From Clostridiales bacterium (GTDB lineage Bacteria > Bacillota > Clostridia > Oscillospirales > Oscillospiraceae): 35,936 nt of DNA. Position 1 is the first letter of the stretch, and each line of letters opens with the position of its first letter. Under the pieces are notes generated by a model, which was given only the letters and a program-made list of their open reading frames with translations, was not told the origin of the DNA and searched no databases. Of this stretch, positions 7,111-15,451 are shown one piece after another. The stretch lies in contig JAHZBA010000029.1 in NCBI GenBank assembly GCA_019423635.1, positions 1 to 35,936 of the forward strand, given 5' to 3'. The position numbers and the translations under genes were made by a program.

Positions 7111-7500
7111 ATGTACAACCGCTATATCCGCAATGACGACGGCGTTTATACCCGGATTCCCCAGGAGGAGCGTCCGCCGTCCTCCGGCCCGCCCCCGCCG
7201 GGAGGCCCGGGAACCGGAGGTTCTTCCCCGCCGGGAGGATCTGGAACCGGAGGCCCGCCCCCACCGGGTCCGGAACCGGGCCCGCCGCCCCCACCGCCGC
7301 CTCCGCCGCATCCCCCGGGGGGAAACGCCGGAGGCCGGACTGACGGCCTCACCGGTATTCTGCGGCACTTTCTGGACCAGTTTCATCTGGATCACGTGGA
7401 CACCGGGGACCTGCTGCTTCTGGCGCTGCTGTTCTTCCTCTTCCGGGAGGAGGCCGACGAGGAGCTGCTGGTGGCCCTGGGCCTGCTGCTGATTTTATGA
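7111..7500 (+). CDS. Unknown proline/glycine-rich protein, third gene of the cassette
   Basis: A 129-residue protein. The start MYNRYIRNDDGVYTRIP is followed by about 60 residues of Pro/Gly-rich sequence (PPGGPGTGG-type units, then a run of nine prolines near residues 58-66). The last 45 residues are a helical region that becomes strongly hydrophobic (LLLLALLFFLFREEADEELL, then VALGLLLIL), possibly a membrane-associated tail. GAGGG precedes the ATG. The low-complexity DNA is prone to slippage. Function unknown; a surface or spore-layer structural role is only a guess from composition. Confidence 0.75.
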   Translation: MYNRYIRNDDGVYTRIPQEERPPSSGPPPPGGPGTGGSSPPGGSGTGGPPPPGPEPGPPPPPPPPPHPPGGNAGGRTDGLTGILRHFLDQFHLDHVDTGDLLLLALLFFLFREEADEELLVALGLLLIL

Positions 7501-7542
7501 CCGGCAAATTTGAAACGCCTTCAACGCTTTAGAGTCCATACG

Positions 7543-7574
7543 AAAAACGAGGACGGCAGCCCGTCCTCGTTTTT
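7543..7574. terminator. Bidirectional terminator between the cassette and the cell-wall operon
   Basis: ACGAGGACGG and CCGTCCTCGT pair across CAGC, flanked by AAAAA and TTTTT, so it should work for both converging transcripts. Confidence 0.93.
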
Positions 7575-7647
7575 ATCTGCTGTCCACAGCTTTGCATCAC
7601 ACCGGACCTGCCGGCAGTTTGTGCCGAACCTGCGGAAATTCAGAATG

Positions 7648-8391
7648 CTATGACAAAAGCACCGTGCCGTCCGGCAGAGTGAAATCCGCTGCCGCAGGCT
7701 CTGCCTGGTCCACCGTGAAAGAGGCCATGCGGTACACCGCCTCCCCGTCCAGCAGCTTCTCCGCCGCCGCCAGGAGGCCCGTCTCCACGCTGACCCAGTA
7801 CCGCAGCACGTAGTCCCCCTCCGCCGCCTCCACATAGATGCAGGAGATGCCGGAGGCCTCCCGGTAGTCCGCCGCGGTAATGGCCCTGGTCTCCAGGTTC
7901 AAAATCTCCTCATAGGTGGGAATGGGCTGCTCGTGATCGGCGGTAATGTCCCCCGCCGGGGCGGCGTAGACCGTGTCCTCATTGTTGTACCAGATATACA
8001 CGGTATCCTCCCCGGTGATGCTGTGCCGCACCCGGCCGTCGCGCATGGTGCGGTCCGTCCGGGTCCAGGGGCCGCTGGCGGTCACGTTCACCTCATAGGA
8101 GCCGCTGCCGCCGCTCCAGAGCTGCTCCACCGTGACGGTGCGCCGGTAGCTCCCGGGCCGTTTCAGCGTCTCGATGGCGGATTGCACCGTCTCAGGCGTC
8201 ACTTCCACCACCGTCAGCGTGTCACCGAAGCCGGGGCTGTCCCCGCTCTGGTCCGGCGCGGAGGCGGGGTCCGGCAGAACGATGGTCCCGGGCCGGCGAA
8301 TGGTGCCGCTCAGCATGATGACGACCATCACCGCCGCCAGGGCCACGAAAACCCAGGTGATCCGGTTCAGCTTTCGTCTGTCCAAGCCCAT
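7648..8391 (-). CDS. Membrane-anchored extracytoplasmic protein of unknown function
   Basis: A 247-residue protein with a short basic cytoplasmic start, one membrane segment (about residues 11-29) and an exported domain rich in beta-prone, Thr/Val/Tyr-rich stretches. There is no lipobox cysteine, so the segment is a signal anchor. The layout (GPWTRTDRTMRDGRVRHSI, EDTVYIWYNNEDTVY, YRMASFTVD) recalls LolA/MucB-like sheet folds, but I cannot assign it. AGGAGG abuts the ATG at 8391; a TTG two codons later has better spacing and could be the true start. It is the last gene of the operon, 24 bases after wecB. Confidence 0.78.
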   Translation of the reverse strand: MGLDRRKLNRITWVFVALAAVMVVIMLSGTIRRPGTIVLPDPASAPDQSGDSPGFGDTLTVVEVTPETVQSAIETLKRPGSYRRTVTVEQLWSGGSGSYEVNVTASGPWTRTDRTMRDGRVRHSITGEDTVYIWYNNEDTVYAAPAGDITADHEQPIPTYEEILNLETRAITAADYREASGISCIYVEAAEGDYVLRYWVSVETGLLAAAEKLLDGEAVYRMASFTVDQAEPAAADFTLPDGTVLLS

Positions 8392-8415
8392 CCTCCTTCC
8401 GCTCTCCCTGGGGGA

Positions 8416-9561
8416 TCAGGGACAGTAGTCCTCCGGCCGGTCCCCCCGGCCAAAGTGCCATAGAATCGCGTCGGCAATCCGGCGGCAGGCCTGGCCGTCC
8501 CCATAGGGGTTCACGGCATGGGCCATCTTTTCATAGGCCTCCCGGTCCCGGATCAGCCGCTCCGCCATGGTCACAATGTCGTCCTGGACCACCCCCGCCA
8601 GCTTCACGGTGCCGGCGGCCACGGCCTCCGGCCGCTCCGTCTCCCGGCGCAGCACCAGCACGGGCTTTCCCAGGGCCGGCGCCTCCTCCTGGAGTCCGCC
8701 GGAATCCGTCAGCACCAGGTAGCACCGGGCCATGAGGTTGTGCATCTCGTCGGCGGGCAGCGGGTCGATCAGATGGACCCGGGGCGCCCCCCGGAGATAC
8801 CGGTCCACCGCCTCCCGCACCACCGGGCTCAGGTGAACGGGATACACCAGCTCCACATCCCGATTCTCCTCGGCAATCTGCCGCAGGGCCAGACAGATGT
8901 TCTTCATGGGCTCGCCGTAGTTCTCCCGGCGGTGGCAGGTGACCAGCAGGATCTTCTTCTCCCCGTAGGGCAGGCAATTCAGCTCCTCGCTTGCAAAGCG
9001 GTAATCCTGCCGGACCGTGGTTTTCAGGGCATCAATCACGGTGTTGCCCGTCAGGAAGAGATTTTCCGTATGGCCCTCCCGGATCAGATTCTCCCGGTTT
9101 CCGGCTGTGGGGCAGAAATACAGGTCCGCCAGGCCGGATACCAGCACCCGGTTCATCTCCTCCGGGTAGGGAGCGTACTTGTCATAGGTCCGAAGACCCG
9201 CCTCCACGTGGCCCACAGGGACCTGATGGTAAAAGGCGGACAGGGCCCCGGCAAAGGTGGTGGTGGTATCCCCGTGGACCAGAATCAAATCCGGCTTCAA
9301 GGCCTCAATGGCTCCGTCCATGCCCGTAAGGCACTTGCTGGTGATGGTAGACAGGGTCTGCCGGGGGGTCATGATGTCCAGATCCCAGTCGGGCCGGACG
9401 CCGAAGACCTCCAGGACGCTGTCCAGCATCTCGCGGTGCTGGGCGGTCACGCAGCAAAGGCTCTCCACGCCCTCCCGGCCCGCCAGCTCCCGGACCAGGG
9501 GACACATTTTGATGGCCTCCGGCCGGGTGCCGAAGACACTCATAATCCGCAGCTTCTCCAT
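8416..9561 (-). CDS. wecB: UDP-N-acetylglucosamine 2-epimerase (non-hydrolysing)
   Basis: A 381-residue cytoplasmic enzyme interconverting UDP-GlcNAc and UDP-ManNAc, the sugar donor for teichoic-acid linkage units and related wall polymers. The family signatures are present: GTRPEAIKMCPLV (11-23), HGDTTTT with Asp98, HVEAGLR with Glu120, PEEMNR with Glu134, TCHRRENYG with His210, and TDSGGLQEEAPALGKPVL near residue 290. Length is typical. The ATG directly follows the stop of tagO, so the two are coupled. In Gram-positive bacteria the product often goes by the name MnaA. Confidence 0.96.
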   Translation of the reverse strand: MEKLRIMSVFGTRPEAIKMCPLVRELAGREGVESLCCVTAQHREMLDSVLEVFGVRPDWDLDIMTPRQTLSTITSKCLTGMDGAIEALKPDLILVHGDTTTTFAGALSAFYHQVPVGHVEAGLRTYDKYAPYPEEMNRVLVSGLADLYFCPTAGNRENLIREGHTENLFLTGNTVIDALKTTVRQDYRFASEELNCLPYGEKKILLVTCHRRENYGEPMKNICLALRQIAEENRDVELVYPVHLSPVVREAVDRYLRGAPRVHLIDPLPADEMHNLMARCYLVLTDSGGLQEEAPALGKPVLVLRRETERPEAVAAGTVKLAGVVQDDIVTMAERLIRDREAYEKMAHAVNPYGDGQACRRIADAILWHFGRGDRPEDYCP

Positions 9562-10692
9562 TTACGGCTCCTCACCTCTCCCTGTGTCCCCGGAGAGCTC
9601 CTCCCCGTGGTGGGGCCGCAGCTCCTCCAGCTCCTCCTTCAGCTCCTCCCGGATCTCCTTCGGGAACACCACCCGGGCGGCCACCGCCGCCACAATGCAC
9701 AGCGCCGCGAAAAACAGCATGGCCTTCTGCTCGCCGCTGGTGGTCAAAACCACGGCGGACAGGCCCAGAATGGCGGAGACCACATACAGCGTGGCCACCG
9801 CCTGCTTCTGGCTCAGGCCCATGTCAATGAGCCGGTGATGGATGTGGCCCCGGTCGGCGTGCATGGGGCTCTGTCCGTGGGCAATCCGGCGGATGAAGGC
9901 AAAGGAGGTGTCAAAGATGGGCAGGCCCAGGATCAAAAAGGGCACCACGAAGGAGATCACCGCGTAGTACTTGAACAACCCCTGAATGGACATGGTGGCC
10001 AGAATATAACCCAGGAAGGTGGCGCCGGTGTCTCCCATGAACATCTTGGCGGGGTTGAGATTGTAGGGCATGAAGCCCACGCAGGCCCCCACCAGCGCCG
10101 CCATGACCACCGCCACCTGGGCCTCGGAGGCCAGCAGTGCGATCACCAGCATGGTGGTGGCGGAGATGGCCGAGACGCCGTTGGCCAGACCGTCCAGGCC
10201 GTCGATCAGATTCACGGAATTTGTGATGGCCACGATCCACAGCACCGTAAAGGGAACGGACAGGCCCCCCAGCACCCAGTAGAGGTTTTCCGAGAAGATG
10301 TTGGGGTTGGAAAAGGCCAGAATCCGCACGCCGCCCAGGGCCGGGATCAGGGCCGCCACGATCTGGATGACAAATTTCAGCAGGGCGGGCAGGGCCATGA
10401 TGTCGTCCACCACTCCCAGCACCACAATGATGACCGCCCCCAGGAGGATACTTCGCATCTCCGGCGTAATGCGGACAAAGAGCAGAATGCTCACCATAAA
10501 GCCGATGAAGATGGCAAGTCCCCCCAGCCGGGGGATCGGCACCTTGTGCATCCGCCGCTCGTCTTTCGGCACGTCGATGGCCCCTACCTTGTAGGCAAAG
10601 GTCTTCACCACCGGCGTCATCAGGAAGCTGACAATCAGCGCCACCAGCAATGCCAGCAGCACATAGGCCACCAGCTGTGTCTCAATGATCAT
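9562..10692 (-). CDS. tagO: Undecaprenyl-phosphate N-acetylglucosaminyl 1-phosphate transferase (TagO/WecA type)
   Basis: A 376-residue integral membrane enzyme of the MraY/WecA family with about ten to eleven hydrophobic segments. It transfers a sugar 1-phosphate from a UDP-sugar to undecaprenyl phosphate, the first step of lipid-linked wall-polymer synthesis. Visible motifs are DDIMALPALLKF (Asp96-Asp97), NLIDGLDGLANG (161-172), FMGDTGATFLGY (218-229) and the basic loop HADRGHIHHRL (278-288). A charged C-terminal tail (KEELEELRPHHGEE) follows the last segment. GAGGAG lies across the trpS stop, so translation is coupled. The adjacent wecB supports a teichoic or capsular polymer pathway over peptidoglycan. 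Confidence 0.93.
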   Translation of the reverse strand: MIIETQLVAYVLLALLVALIVSFLMTPVVKTFAYKVGAIDVPKDERRMHKVPIPRLGGLAIFIGFMVSILLFVRITPEMRSILLGAVIIVVLGVVDDIMALPALLKFVIQIVAALIPALGGVRILAFSNPNIFSENLYWVLGGLSVPFTVLWIVAITNSVNLIDGLDGLANGVSAISATTMLVIALLASEAQVAVVMAALVGACVGFMPYNLNPAKMFMGDTGATFLGYILATMSIQGLFKYYAVISFVVPFLILGLPIFDTSFAFIRRIAHGQSPMHADRGHIHHRLIDMGLSQKQAVATLYVVSAILGLSAVVLTTSGEQKAMLFFAALCIVAAVAARVVFPKEIREELKEELEELRPHHGEELSGDTGRGEEP

Positions 10693-10702
10693 GGCGTTCT
10701 CC

Positions 10703-11704
10703 TCAGCGGGCTACAAAGCCGATTTTCTTATAGACCTTCCGCAGCGTCTTCTCCGCCACATACCCGGCCTTCTCCGCGCCGGCCTTGTAAACGCTCTCCA
10801 GGTACGCCTTGTCCGCCAGAATCCGGGAGGCCTCCTCCCGGATGGGGCGGAGGGTCTCCACCACGGCGTCTCCCACAGCGCCCTTGAACGCGCCGTAGCC
10901 CTGGCCGGCAAACTCCGCCTCAATCGCATCAAAGCTCCTGCCGGTGACGGCGGCGTAGATGTTCATGAGATTGGCAACGCCGGGCTTGTTCACCGGGTCG
11001 TAGCGGACGGGGTTTTCTGTGTCGCTGTCGGTGATGGCCCGCTTGAACTTGCGCTGGATGTCCTCCGGCTTTTCCATGAGGAAGACGCACCCCTCGGGAA
11101 TGGACTTGCTCATCTTGCTCTCCGGGGTGGTCAGGCCCATGATCCGGGCCCCCGTCTTGGGGATATAGGGCTCGGGCATCTTGAAGACCTCGCCGTAGAG
11201 CCCATTGAAGCGCTGGACGATGTTCCGCGTCAGCTCCACGTGCTGCTTCTGGTCCTCTCCCACGGGGACGAAATCCGGCTGGTAGAGAAGGATGTCCGCC
11301 GCCATCAGGGAGGGATACGTGAAGAGGCCGCCGTTGATATTGTCCTTGTGCTTTGCAGACTTGTCCTTGAACTGGGTCATGCGGCTGAGCTCTCCGAACA
11401 TGGTGTAGCAGTTCAGCACCCAGCCCAGCTCCGCGTGCTGGTGGACGTGGGACTGAATGAACAGGGTGTTCTTCTCCGGGTCCAGGCCGCAGGCGATATA
11501 CTGGGCCAGCTGCTCCAGCGTCCGGCGGCGCAGGTCCGCAGGGGTCTGCCGCACCGTGATGGTGTGCATATCCGCCATGAAATAGTAGCAGTCAAACTCC
11601 TCGGCCCGGTCCGCCCAGTTCTTGATGGCGCCCAGGTAGTTGCCCAGGTGCAGGTCGCCGCTGGGCTGAATCCCGCTCAACATCCGTCTCTTTTGATCTT
11701 CCAT
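10703..11704 (-). CDS. trpS: Tryptophanyl-tRNA synthetase
   Basis: A 333-residue class I synthetase charging tRNA-Trp in the cytoplasm. The HIGH-type motif is GDLHLGN (16-22) in SGIQPSGDLHLGNYLG, and the KMSKS loop is at 197-201 in PESKMSKSIPEG. Length is that of the usual bacterial enzyme. GAGGTG precedes the ATG. No T-box or Trp leader is seen in the 94 bases upstream, which hold only an imperfect inverted repeat (GTCTTC...GAAGAC). Lying between gtrA and tagO in the same direction with tight spacing to tagO, it is probably co-transcribed with the wall-polymer genes, an unusual setting. Confidence 0.97.
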   Translation of the reverse strand: MEDQKRRMLSGIQPSGDLHLGNYLGAIKNWADRAEEFDCYYFMADMHTITVRQTPADLRRRTLEQLAQYIACGLDPEKNTLFIQSHVHQHAELGWVLNCYTMFGELSRMTQFKDKSAKHKDNINGGLFTYPSLMAADILLYQPDFVPVGEDQKQHVELTRNIVQRFNGLYGEVFKMPEPYIPKTGARIMGLTTPESKMSKSIPEGCVFLMEKPEDIQRKFKRAITDSDTENPVRYDPVNKPGVANLMNIYAAVTGRSFDAIEAEFAGQGYGAFKGAVGDAVVETLRPIREEASRILADKAYLESVYKAGAEKAGYVAEKTLRKVYKKIGFVAR

Positions 11705-11798
11705 TTTTGCACCTCAACTGTTTCCGCCGCCCAAAGCGCGGCAATCTCATCTCTGTCTTCCAATACCGGTCCCCAAAAATCCCGGCACCGAAGACACG

Positions 11799-12203
11799 TC
11801 ACTTTCTGAATGCGAAGAACCGCTGGCCCAGGTAGTTCAGGGCCGTGTACAGGCACATGCCCACCAGCATGGCCGCATTTTCCTGGAGCCGTACAGACCA
11901 GCCTGTCAGGGCCCGCCCCACCAGAGGCTGGGCCAGCCCATAGGCCAGCAGCCAGCATACCGCCACATTGACGGTGAATTTCACCACCTGGCTCCAGGAC
12001 CACTCCCTCCGCCGGAAGGTGAAATACTTATTGAGGAAGAAGCTGACGATTCCCCCCAGCACATAGTTGGCGGCAGAGGAGCACCAGTAGGACCAGTGGG
12101 CCAGGTTGTACAGGAGGAACATGGCTCCGCAGCCAACCAGGGTATTGATGACTCCCACCAGCAAAAACCGGGGTACGGTTCCGTCAATCCAGTTTCGTTT
12201 CAT
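11799..12203 (-). CDS. GtrA-family membrane protein (putative lipid-linked sugar flippase)
   Basis: A 134-residue protein with four hydrophobic segments and the GtrA family pattern: FLLVGVINTLVGCG near the start, NYVLGGIVSFFLNKYFTF in the middle and ALNYLGQRFFAF at the end. GtrA proteins are thought to flip undecaprenyl-phosphate-linked glucose across the membrane. The start overlaps the end of the gtrB-like gene by 20 bases and has GAGGAG upstream. Together with the two preceding genes it makes a complete GtrA/GtrB/GtrII-type glycosylation cassette. Confidence 0.92.
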   Translation of the reverse strand: MKRNWIDGTVPRFLLVGVINTLVGCGAMFLLYNLAHWSYWCSSAANYVLGGIVSFFLNKYFTFRRREWSWSQVVKFTVNVAVCWLLAYGLAQPLVGRALTGWSVRLQENAAMLVGMCLYTALNYLGQRFFAFRK

Positions 12204-13146
12204 CCGCAGTCTCCTCGTCGGTCTCCGCCAGAAGATAGATGGGGCGGCGCTTCGTCTCCAGGTACGTCTTGGCCAGATACTGCCCCAGAATTCCCATACA
12301 GAACAGCTGGATGCCGCCTAAAAACAGCACCATGCAGGCCATGGAGGGCCAGCCCCCCACCGGGTCGCCGAAGAGCAGGGTCTTGATGATGATATAGATC
12401 ACCATGACCAGGGACCCCACGCACAGCACCAGTCCCAGCACGGAGGCCAGGGCCAGCGGCGCTGTGGAAAAGCCCACAATCCCCTGGAGGGAGTAGAGCA
12501 GCAGCTTCCAGAAGGACCACTTGGTCTCCCCCGCCACCCGCTCCACGTTCTCATAGGGCAGCCACTTCGTCCGAAAGCCCACCCAGCCGAAAATCCCCTT
12601 GGAGAAGCGGTTGTACTCCCCCAGGGACACAATGGCGTCCACCACCTGCCGCGTCATCATGCGAAAGTCGCAGGCGCCGTCCACAATCTCCGTGTCGGAG
12701 ATCCGGTTGATGAGCTTGTAAAAACACCGGGCAAAGAAGCTCCGGACAGGGGGTTCCCCCTTCCGGTTCTCCCGCCGGGCGGCCACGCAGTCATACTGGC
12801 CGCTCTGAAGTCCCTGGTACATCTCCCGCAGCATGGCCGGCGGGTGCTGGAGATCCGCGTCCATAATGGCCACGTACTGTCCCCTGGCGTTTTGAAGCCC
12901 GGCGTACATGGCCGCCTCCTTGCCGAAGTTCCGGGAGAAGGAGAGGTAGCGCACGCGCCGGTCCTCCCTGGCAAAGCCCCGCAGAACTTCCAGCGTCCGG
13001 TCCCGGGAGCCGTCGTCGACAAACAGCAGCTCCAGCTCACAGCCGAATTCCGCCCCCAGGGCCTCCGCGGTCTTTCGCATCTCCCGCAGGAAAAACGGCA
13101 GGGCCGCCTCCTCATTATAGCAGGGCACGATGATGGAAACCAGCAT
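12184..13146 (-). CDS. Family 2 glycosyltransferase, GtrB-like (undecaprenyl-phosphate sugar synthase)
   Basis: A 320-residue GT-A-fold transferase with two C-terminal membrane segments (about 229-256 and 264-290). The donor-binding motifs are VDDGSRD (43-49) and MDADLQHPP (95-103); DFRMMTRQVV and EYNRFSKGIFGWVGF are typical of the GtrB/DPM1-like group. It should make a polyprenyl-phosphate hexose from a nucleotide sugar on the cytoplasmic face. GAGGGG precedes the ATG. The 3' end overlaps gtrA, and it follows the GtrII-like gene by 16 bases. The sugar cannot be told from sequence; glucose is the family default. Confidence 0.92.
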   Translation of the reverse strand: MLVSIIVPCYNEEAALPFFLREMRKTAEALGAEFGCELELLFVDDGSRDRTLEVLRGFAREDRRVRYLSFSRNFGKEAAMYAGLQNARGQYVAIMDADLQHPPAMLREMYQGLQSGQYDCVAARRENRKGEPPVRSFFARCFYKLINRISDTEIVDGACDFRMMTRQVVDAIVSLGEYNRFSKGIFGWVGFRTKWLPYENVERVAGETKWSFWKLLLYSLQGIVGFSTAPLALASVLGLVLCVGSLVMVIYIIIKTLLFGDPVGGWPSMACMVLFLGGIQLFCMGILGQYLAKTYLETKRRPIYLLAETDEETADETKLD

Positions 13147-13162
13147 CCCCTCGCCTTCCTTT

Positions 13163-14677
13163 CTACCACTCGGACAGCCTGACCACCACGGTGCCGTCCA
13201 CCTCCGCCGCGGACCCCGCCGCAGGAAACACCGGCATGGCCTGGACCTCCGGACGCCTGGAGAAATCCGTCTCCGTGTCCCACAGCAGCGGGTAGTTCAA
13301 ATAATCCGTCAGATACCGCCCCAGGTTGTAGGTGGCGGCGGTGTCGCTCCAGAGGCCCACAGTGCCGTCCAGGTCCCGGAAGGCCTCCCGGCCCCGGTTC
13401 AGGTAGTCGTTGTGATCCAGCCGGCCCGCAAAGGCCACCGGCGTCTGACCGGGGACATACCCCTCCACGCTCTCAATCCGGCTGATCACCTGGGCCGCCA
13501 GCACCAGGGCGGAATTCTTCTCCAGTTCCTTCTTCATATAGACCTGGTTGGCGTACACCACGTGCTGCCACAGCACCAGGCACAGCAGCACCGCGACGCC
13601 TGCCCGATTGAGCCGGGGCCGCTTCCGGTCCGGCTCCCGGCAGGTCAGGGGCAGGAGATACAGGAGCTCTCCGGCATAGGTCATCAACTGGGTGGCGCCG
13701 CCCGCCATCAGCACCGACACGGCGTTCAGCGCCGTGGGAATCAGGCACACCAGCACCCCCAGCAAAATCTTGTTCCCAAGGGCCAGGGACGGCTTTCGCA
13801 GCAGCGCCCACAGGCAAAACAGCAATTCAAAAAGCAGCAGCACATGGACCGCCGGCAGCAGCCAGCCCAGCACTCCGCCGCCGTCGAAGAGGCCCGTCAC
13901 ATACTCCACATTGGCCTCTTTCAGCAAAGACAGGACTCTCCGCACTCCGCCGCCGGCCAGCAACGACTCCCCTACCCGCTGCTTCTCCACGCCCATTCCG
14001 GCGCAGACGGCCCCCCAGAGGCCATAGTACAGCGCAAAGCCCGCGGCCAGCAACGCCAGGTACCGCACCCCGTCCCGCACCAGGCGGGCCAGGGCCTCCC
14101 CTGCCGCCGTCCGCCGCAGGACCAGCAAAAAGCACAGCGCCGCCGCCACGGTGAAATAGGTCTGATACACCGCCAGGGACGCCGCCAGGGGGATCAGCCC
14201 CGCCAGCTGACGCCGCCAGTCTTTCCGGCCAAAGAGCCAGGCCGCCGCTGCCGCGCACAGCAGGGCGAAGGCGTACTCATCCATGCAGTAGACATACGTG
14301 GCCCCCGTCAGGGTCAGCGCCGGATTCGTGCACAGCAGCCCGCAGGCCAGGATCACGCCGCTCCGGGAGCGGATCTTCAAAAGATCGCTCACCAGCAACG
14401 CCGCCAGTGCCGTCCACAGGACAAGCAGCAGGCCAATGAGCCACGGCGCCGCCACATCCCCCTTGATCTGCTCATAGACTGGGATCAGAAAGCGGCCGAT
14501 GCCGGCGTAGAAGGCGGGGGTCCCGGTGGCGTAGGTGAAGTAGGACACACTGTCATGGGAGAAGAACTCATTGGAGAACAAAAAGCCGTGGGCGGCAAAG
14601 GAGAAGACCGCCGCGGCACAAAGTGCCGTCAGAGCCCTCCGCCGCAGCGCCGGGCTGTTCCACGCCTTTCTCTCCAT
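13163..14677 (-). CDS. GtrII-like membrane glucosyltransferase
   Basis: A 504-residue protein with about ten hydrophobic segments followed by a soluble C-terminal domain of about 120 residues (from VYMKKELEKNSALVLAAQ). The first extracytoplasmic loop contains SHDSVSYFTYATG, and acidic residues there fit the Glucos_trans_II (GtrII) family, which transfers the sugar from undecaprenyl phosphate to a surface polymer outside the membrane. As first gene of the operon, next to GtrB- and GtrA-like genes, it should set the specificity of the modification. The ATG at 14677 follows AAGGGGGAAG. Family placement is likely; the acceptor is unknown. Confidence 0.83.
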   Translation of the reverse strand: MERKAWNSPALRRRALTALCAAAVFSFAAHGFLFSNEFFSHDSVSYFTYATGTPAFYAGIGRFLIPVYEQIKGDVAAPWLIGLLLVLWTALAALLVSDLLKIRSRSGVILACGLLCTNPALTLTGATYVYCMDEYAFALLCAAAAAWLFGRKDWRRQLAGLIPLAASLAVYQTYFTVAAALCFLLVLRRTAAGEALARLVRDGVRYLALLAAGFALYYGLWGAVCAGMGVEKQRVGESLLAGGGVRRVLSLLKEANVEYVTGLFDGGGVLGWLLPAVHVLLLFELLFCLWALLRKPSLALGNKILLGVLVCLIPTALNAVSVLMAGGATQLMTYAGELLYLLPLTCREPDRKRPRLNRAGVAVLLCLVLWQHVVYANQVYMKKELEKNSALVLAAQVISRIESVEGYVPGQTPVAFAGRLDHNDYLNRGREAFRDLDGTVGLWSDTAATYNLGRYLTDYLNYPLLWDTETDFSRRPEVQAMPVFPAAGSAAEVDGTVVVRLSEW

Positions 14678-14706
14678 CTTCTTCCCCCTTGCACAATTTT
14701 CTCCTT

Positions 14707-14735
14707 AGCATAACACTTCTCTGTGAATTTTTCAA
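14707..14735 (-). promoter_or_regulatory. Promoter of the gtr-trpS-tagO-wecB operon
   Basis: TTGAAA (14730-14735) and TATGCT (14707-14712) on the minus strand are 17 bases apart, 29 bases above the first ATG. No other comparable promoter was seen before the later genes, so one transcript of about 7 kb is likely. Confidence 0.72.
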
Positions 14736-14833
14736 CCTCTTCCCCTGCTGTTTTTCCCAATCCGCTGGAAATTCAGGCGCCTATGTGGTATCCTGTCAAA
14801 AAAGCCGCCCCGGCGACGAAAGGAGACTGCGCC

Positions 14834-15385
14834 ATGTGGTCTATCATCCGCACCATTCCAAAATTCACACCGCGATCCCGGATAGGCCGCCTCCTGGGCA
14901 CGCCGGGGCTTCCTCTGGAGGACCGCCCCGTCTATGCCTACGGCGGCGGCTTTGTAGTGACCTTCTCCCCGGTGCGCTTTCGCGTGGAGGGTCTGCGGCG
15001 GGTGGAATACGGGGAGCCGGGGGAATATGCCGTCAGCGTCCTGCACTTTTCAGACAATACCGCCCTCCAAACCCACCTGAGGCTGGAGTGTCCCTGCCCC
15101 GGCAGCGCCGCCCCGCTGGAGGAGGATCTCATAGACGGGGCCGTCTCCTACCGCTCCACCCTGGCTCAGGCCCGCCGCTGGGCGGCGCGCAGTGCTCCCC
15201 AGGGCTGGGGAGAGATCTGGGGCCTGGCGGACGGCGAATTCCAGCTCCGGTATCACTTCCTGCAGTACGGTCCCTACCAGTTCTTCTTTTACGGAAGCAC
15301 CCCTCAGATCCCTCTCACCGGATTTCAATATGTACTCCCGGAGGAAAACCTGTCGGACGCGGAGAGATCCTTTGGATTCCCTTGA
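14834..15385 (+). CDS. Unknown cytoplasmic protein
   Basis: A 183-residue protein without signal peptide or membrane segment, rich in aromatic and beta-prone stretches (YGGGFVVTFSPVRFRVEG, FQLRYHFLQYGPYQFFFYG). AAAGGAGA stands before the ATG at 14834; an in-frame ATG at 14723 has no ribosome site. TGGTATCCT at 14786-14794 could act as an extended -10 promoter. The gene ends in the -35 box of the gltX promoter. I recognise no family; it is divergent from the gtr operon and functionally unlinked to gltX as far as can be seen. Confidence 0.75.
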   Translation: MWSIIRTIPKFTPRSRIGRLLGTPGLPLEDRPVYAYGGGFVVTFSPVRFRVEGLRRVEYGEPGEYAVSVLHFSDNTALQTHLRLECPCPGSAAPLEEDLIDGAVSYRSTLAQARRWAARSAPQGWGEIWGLADGEFQLRYHFLQYGPYQFFFYGSTPQIPLTGFQYVLPEENLSDAERSFGFP

Positions 15386-15410
15386 CATTTCTCCAGGAAA
15401 TGGAGATAAT
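15382..15410 (+). promoter_or_regulatory. Promoter of gltX
   Basis: TTGACA (15382-15387) and GATAAT (15405-15410) are 17 bases apart. The TGA stop of the preceding gene lies inside the TTGACA. The ATG follows 42 bases after the -10 box. Confidence 0.85.
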
Positions 15411-15451
15411 GTGAATGGCTATGGCTGCTGCAAAAGCATGGAGGTAAACAT

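Noticed and set aside
8518..10887. 789-codon plus-strand open frame
   Set aside because: It is antisense to wecB and tagO, His/Gln-rich and low in order; the minus-strand proteins are clear family members.
11705..11798. T-box or Trp leader before trpS
   Set aside because: There is no GGTGGTACCGCG core and no terminator/antiterminator pair, only an imperfect inverted repeat.
13130..14713. 527-codon plus-strand open frame
   Set aside because: It is antisense to the GtrII-like gene and Gln/His/Arg-rich without any domain.
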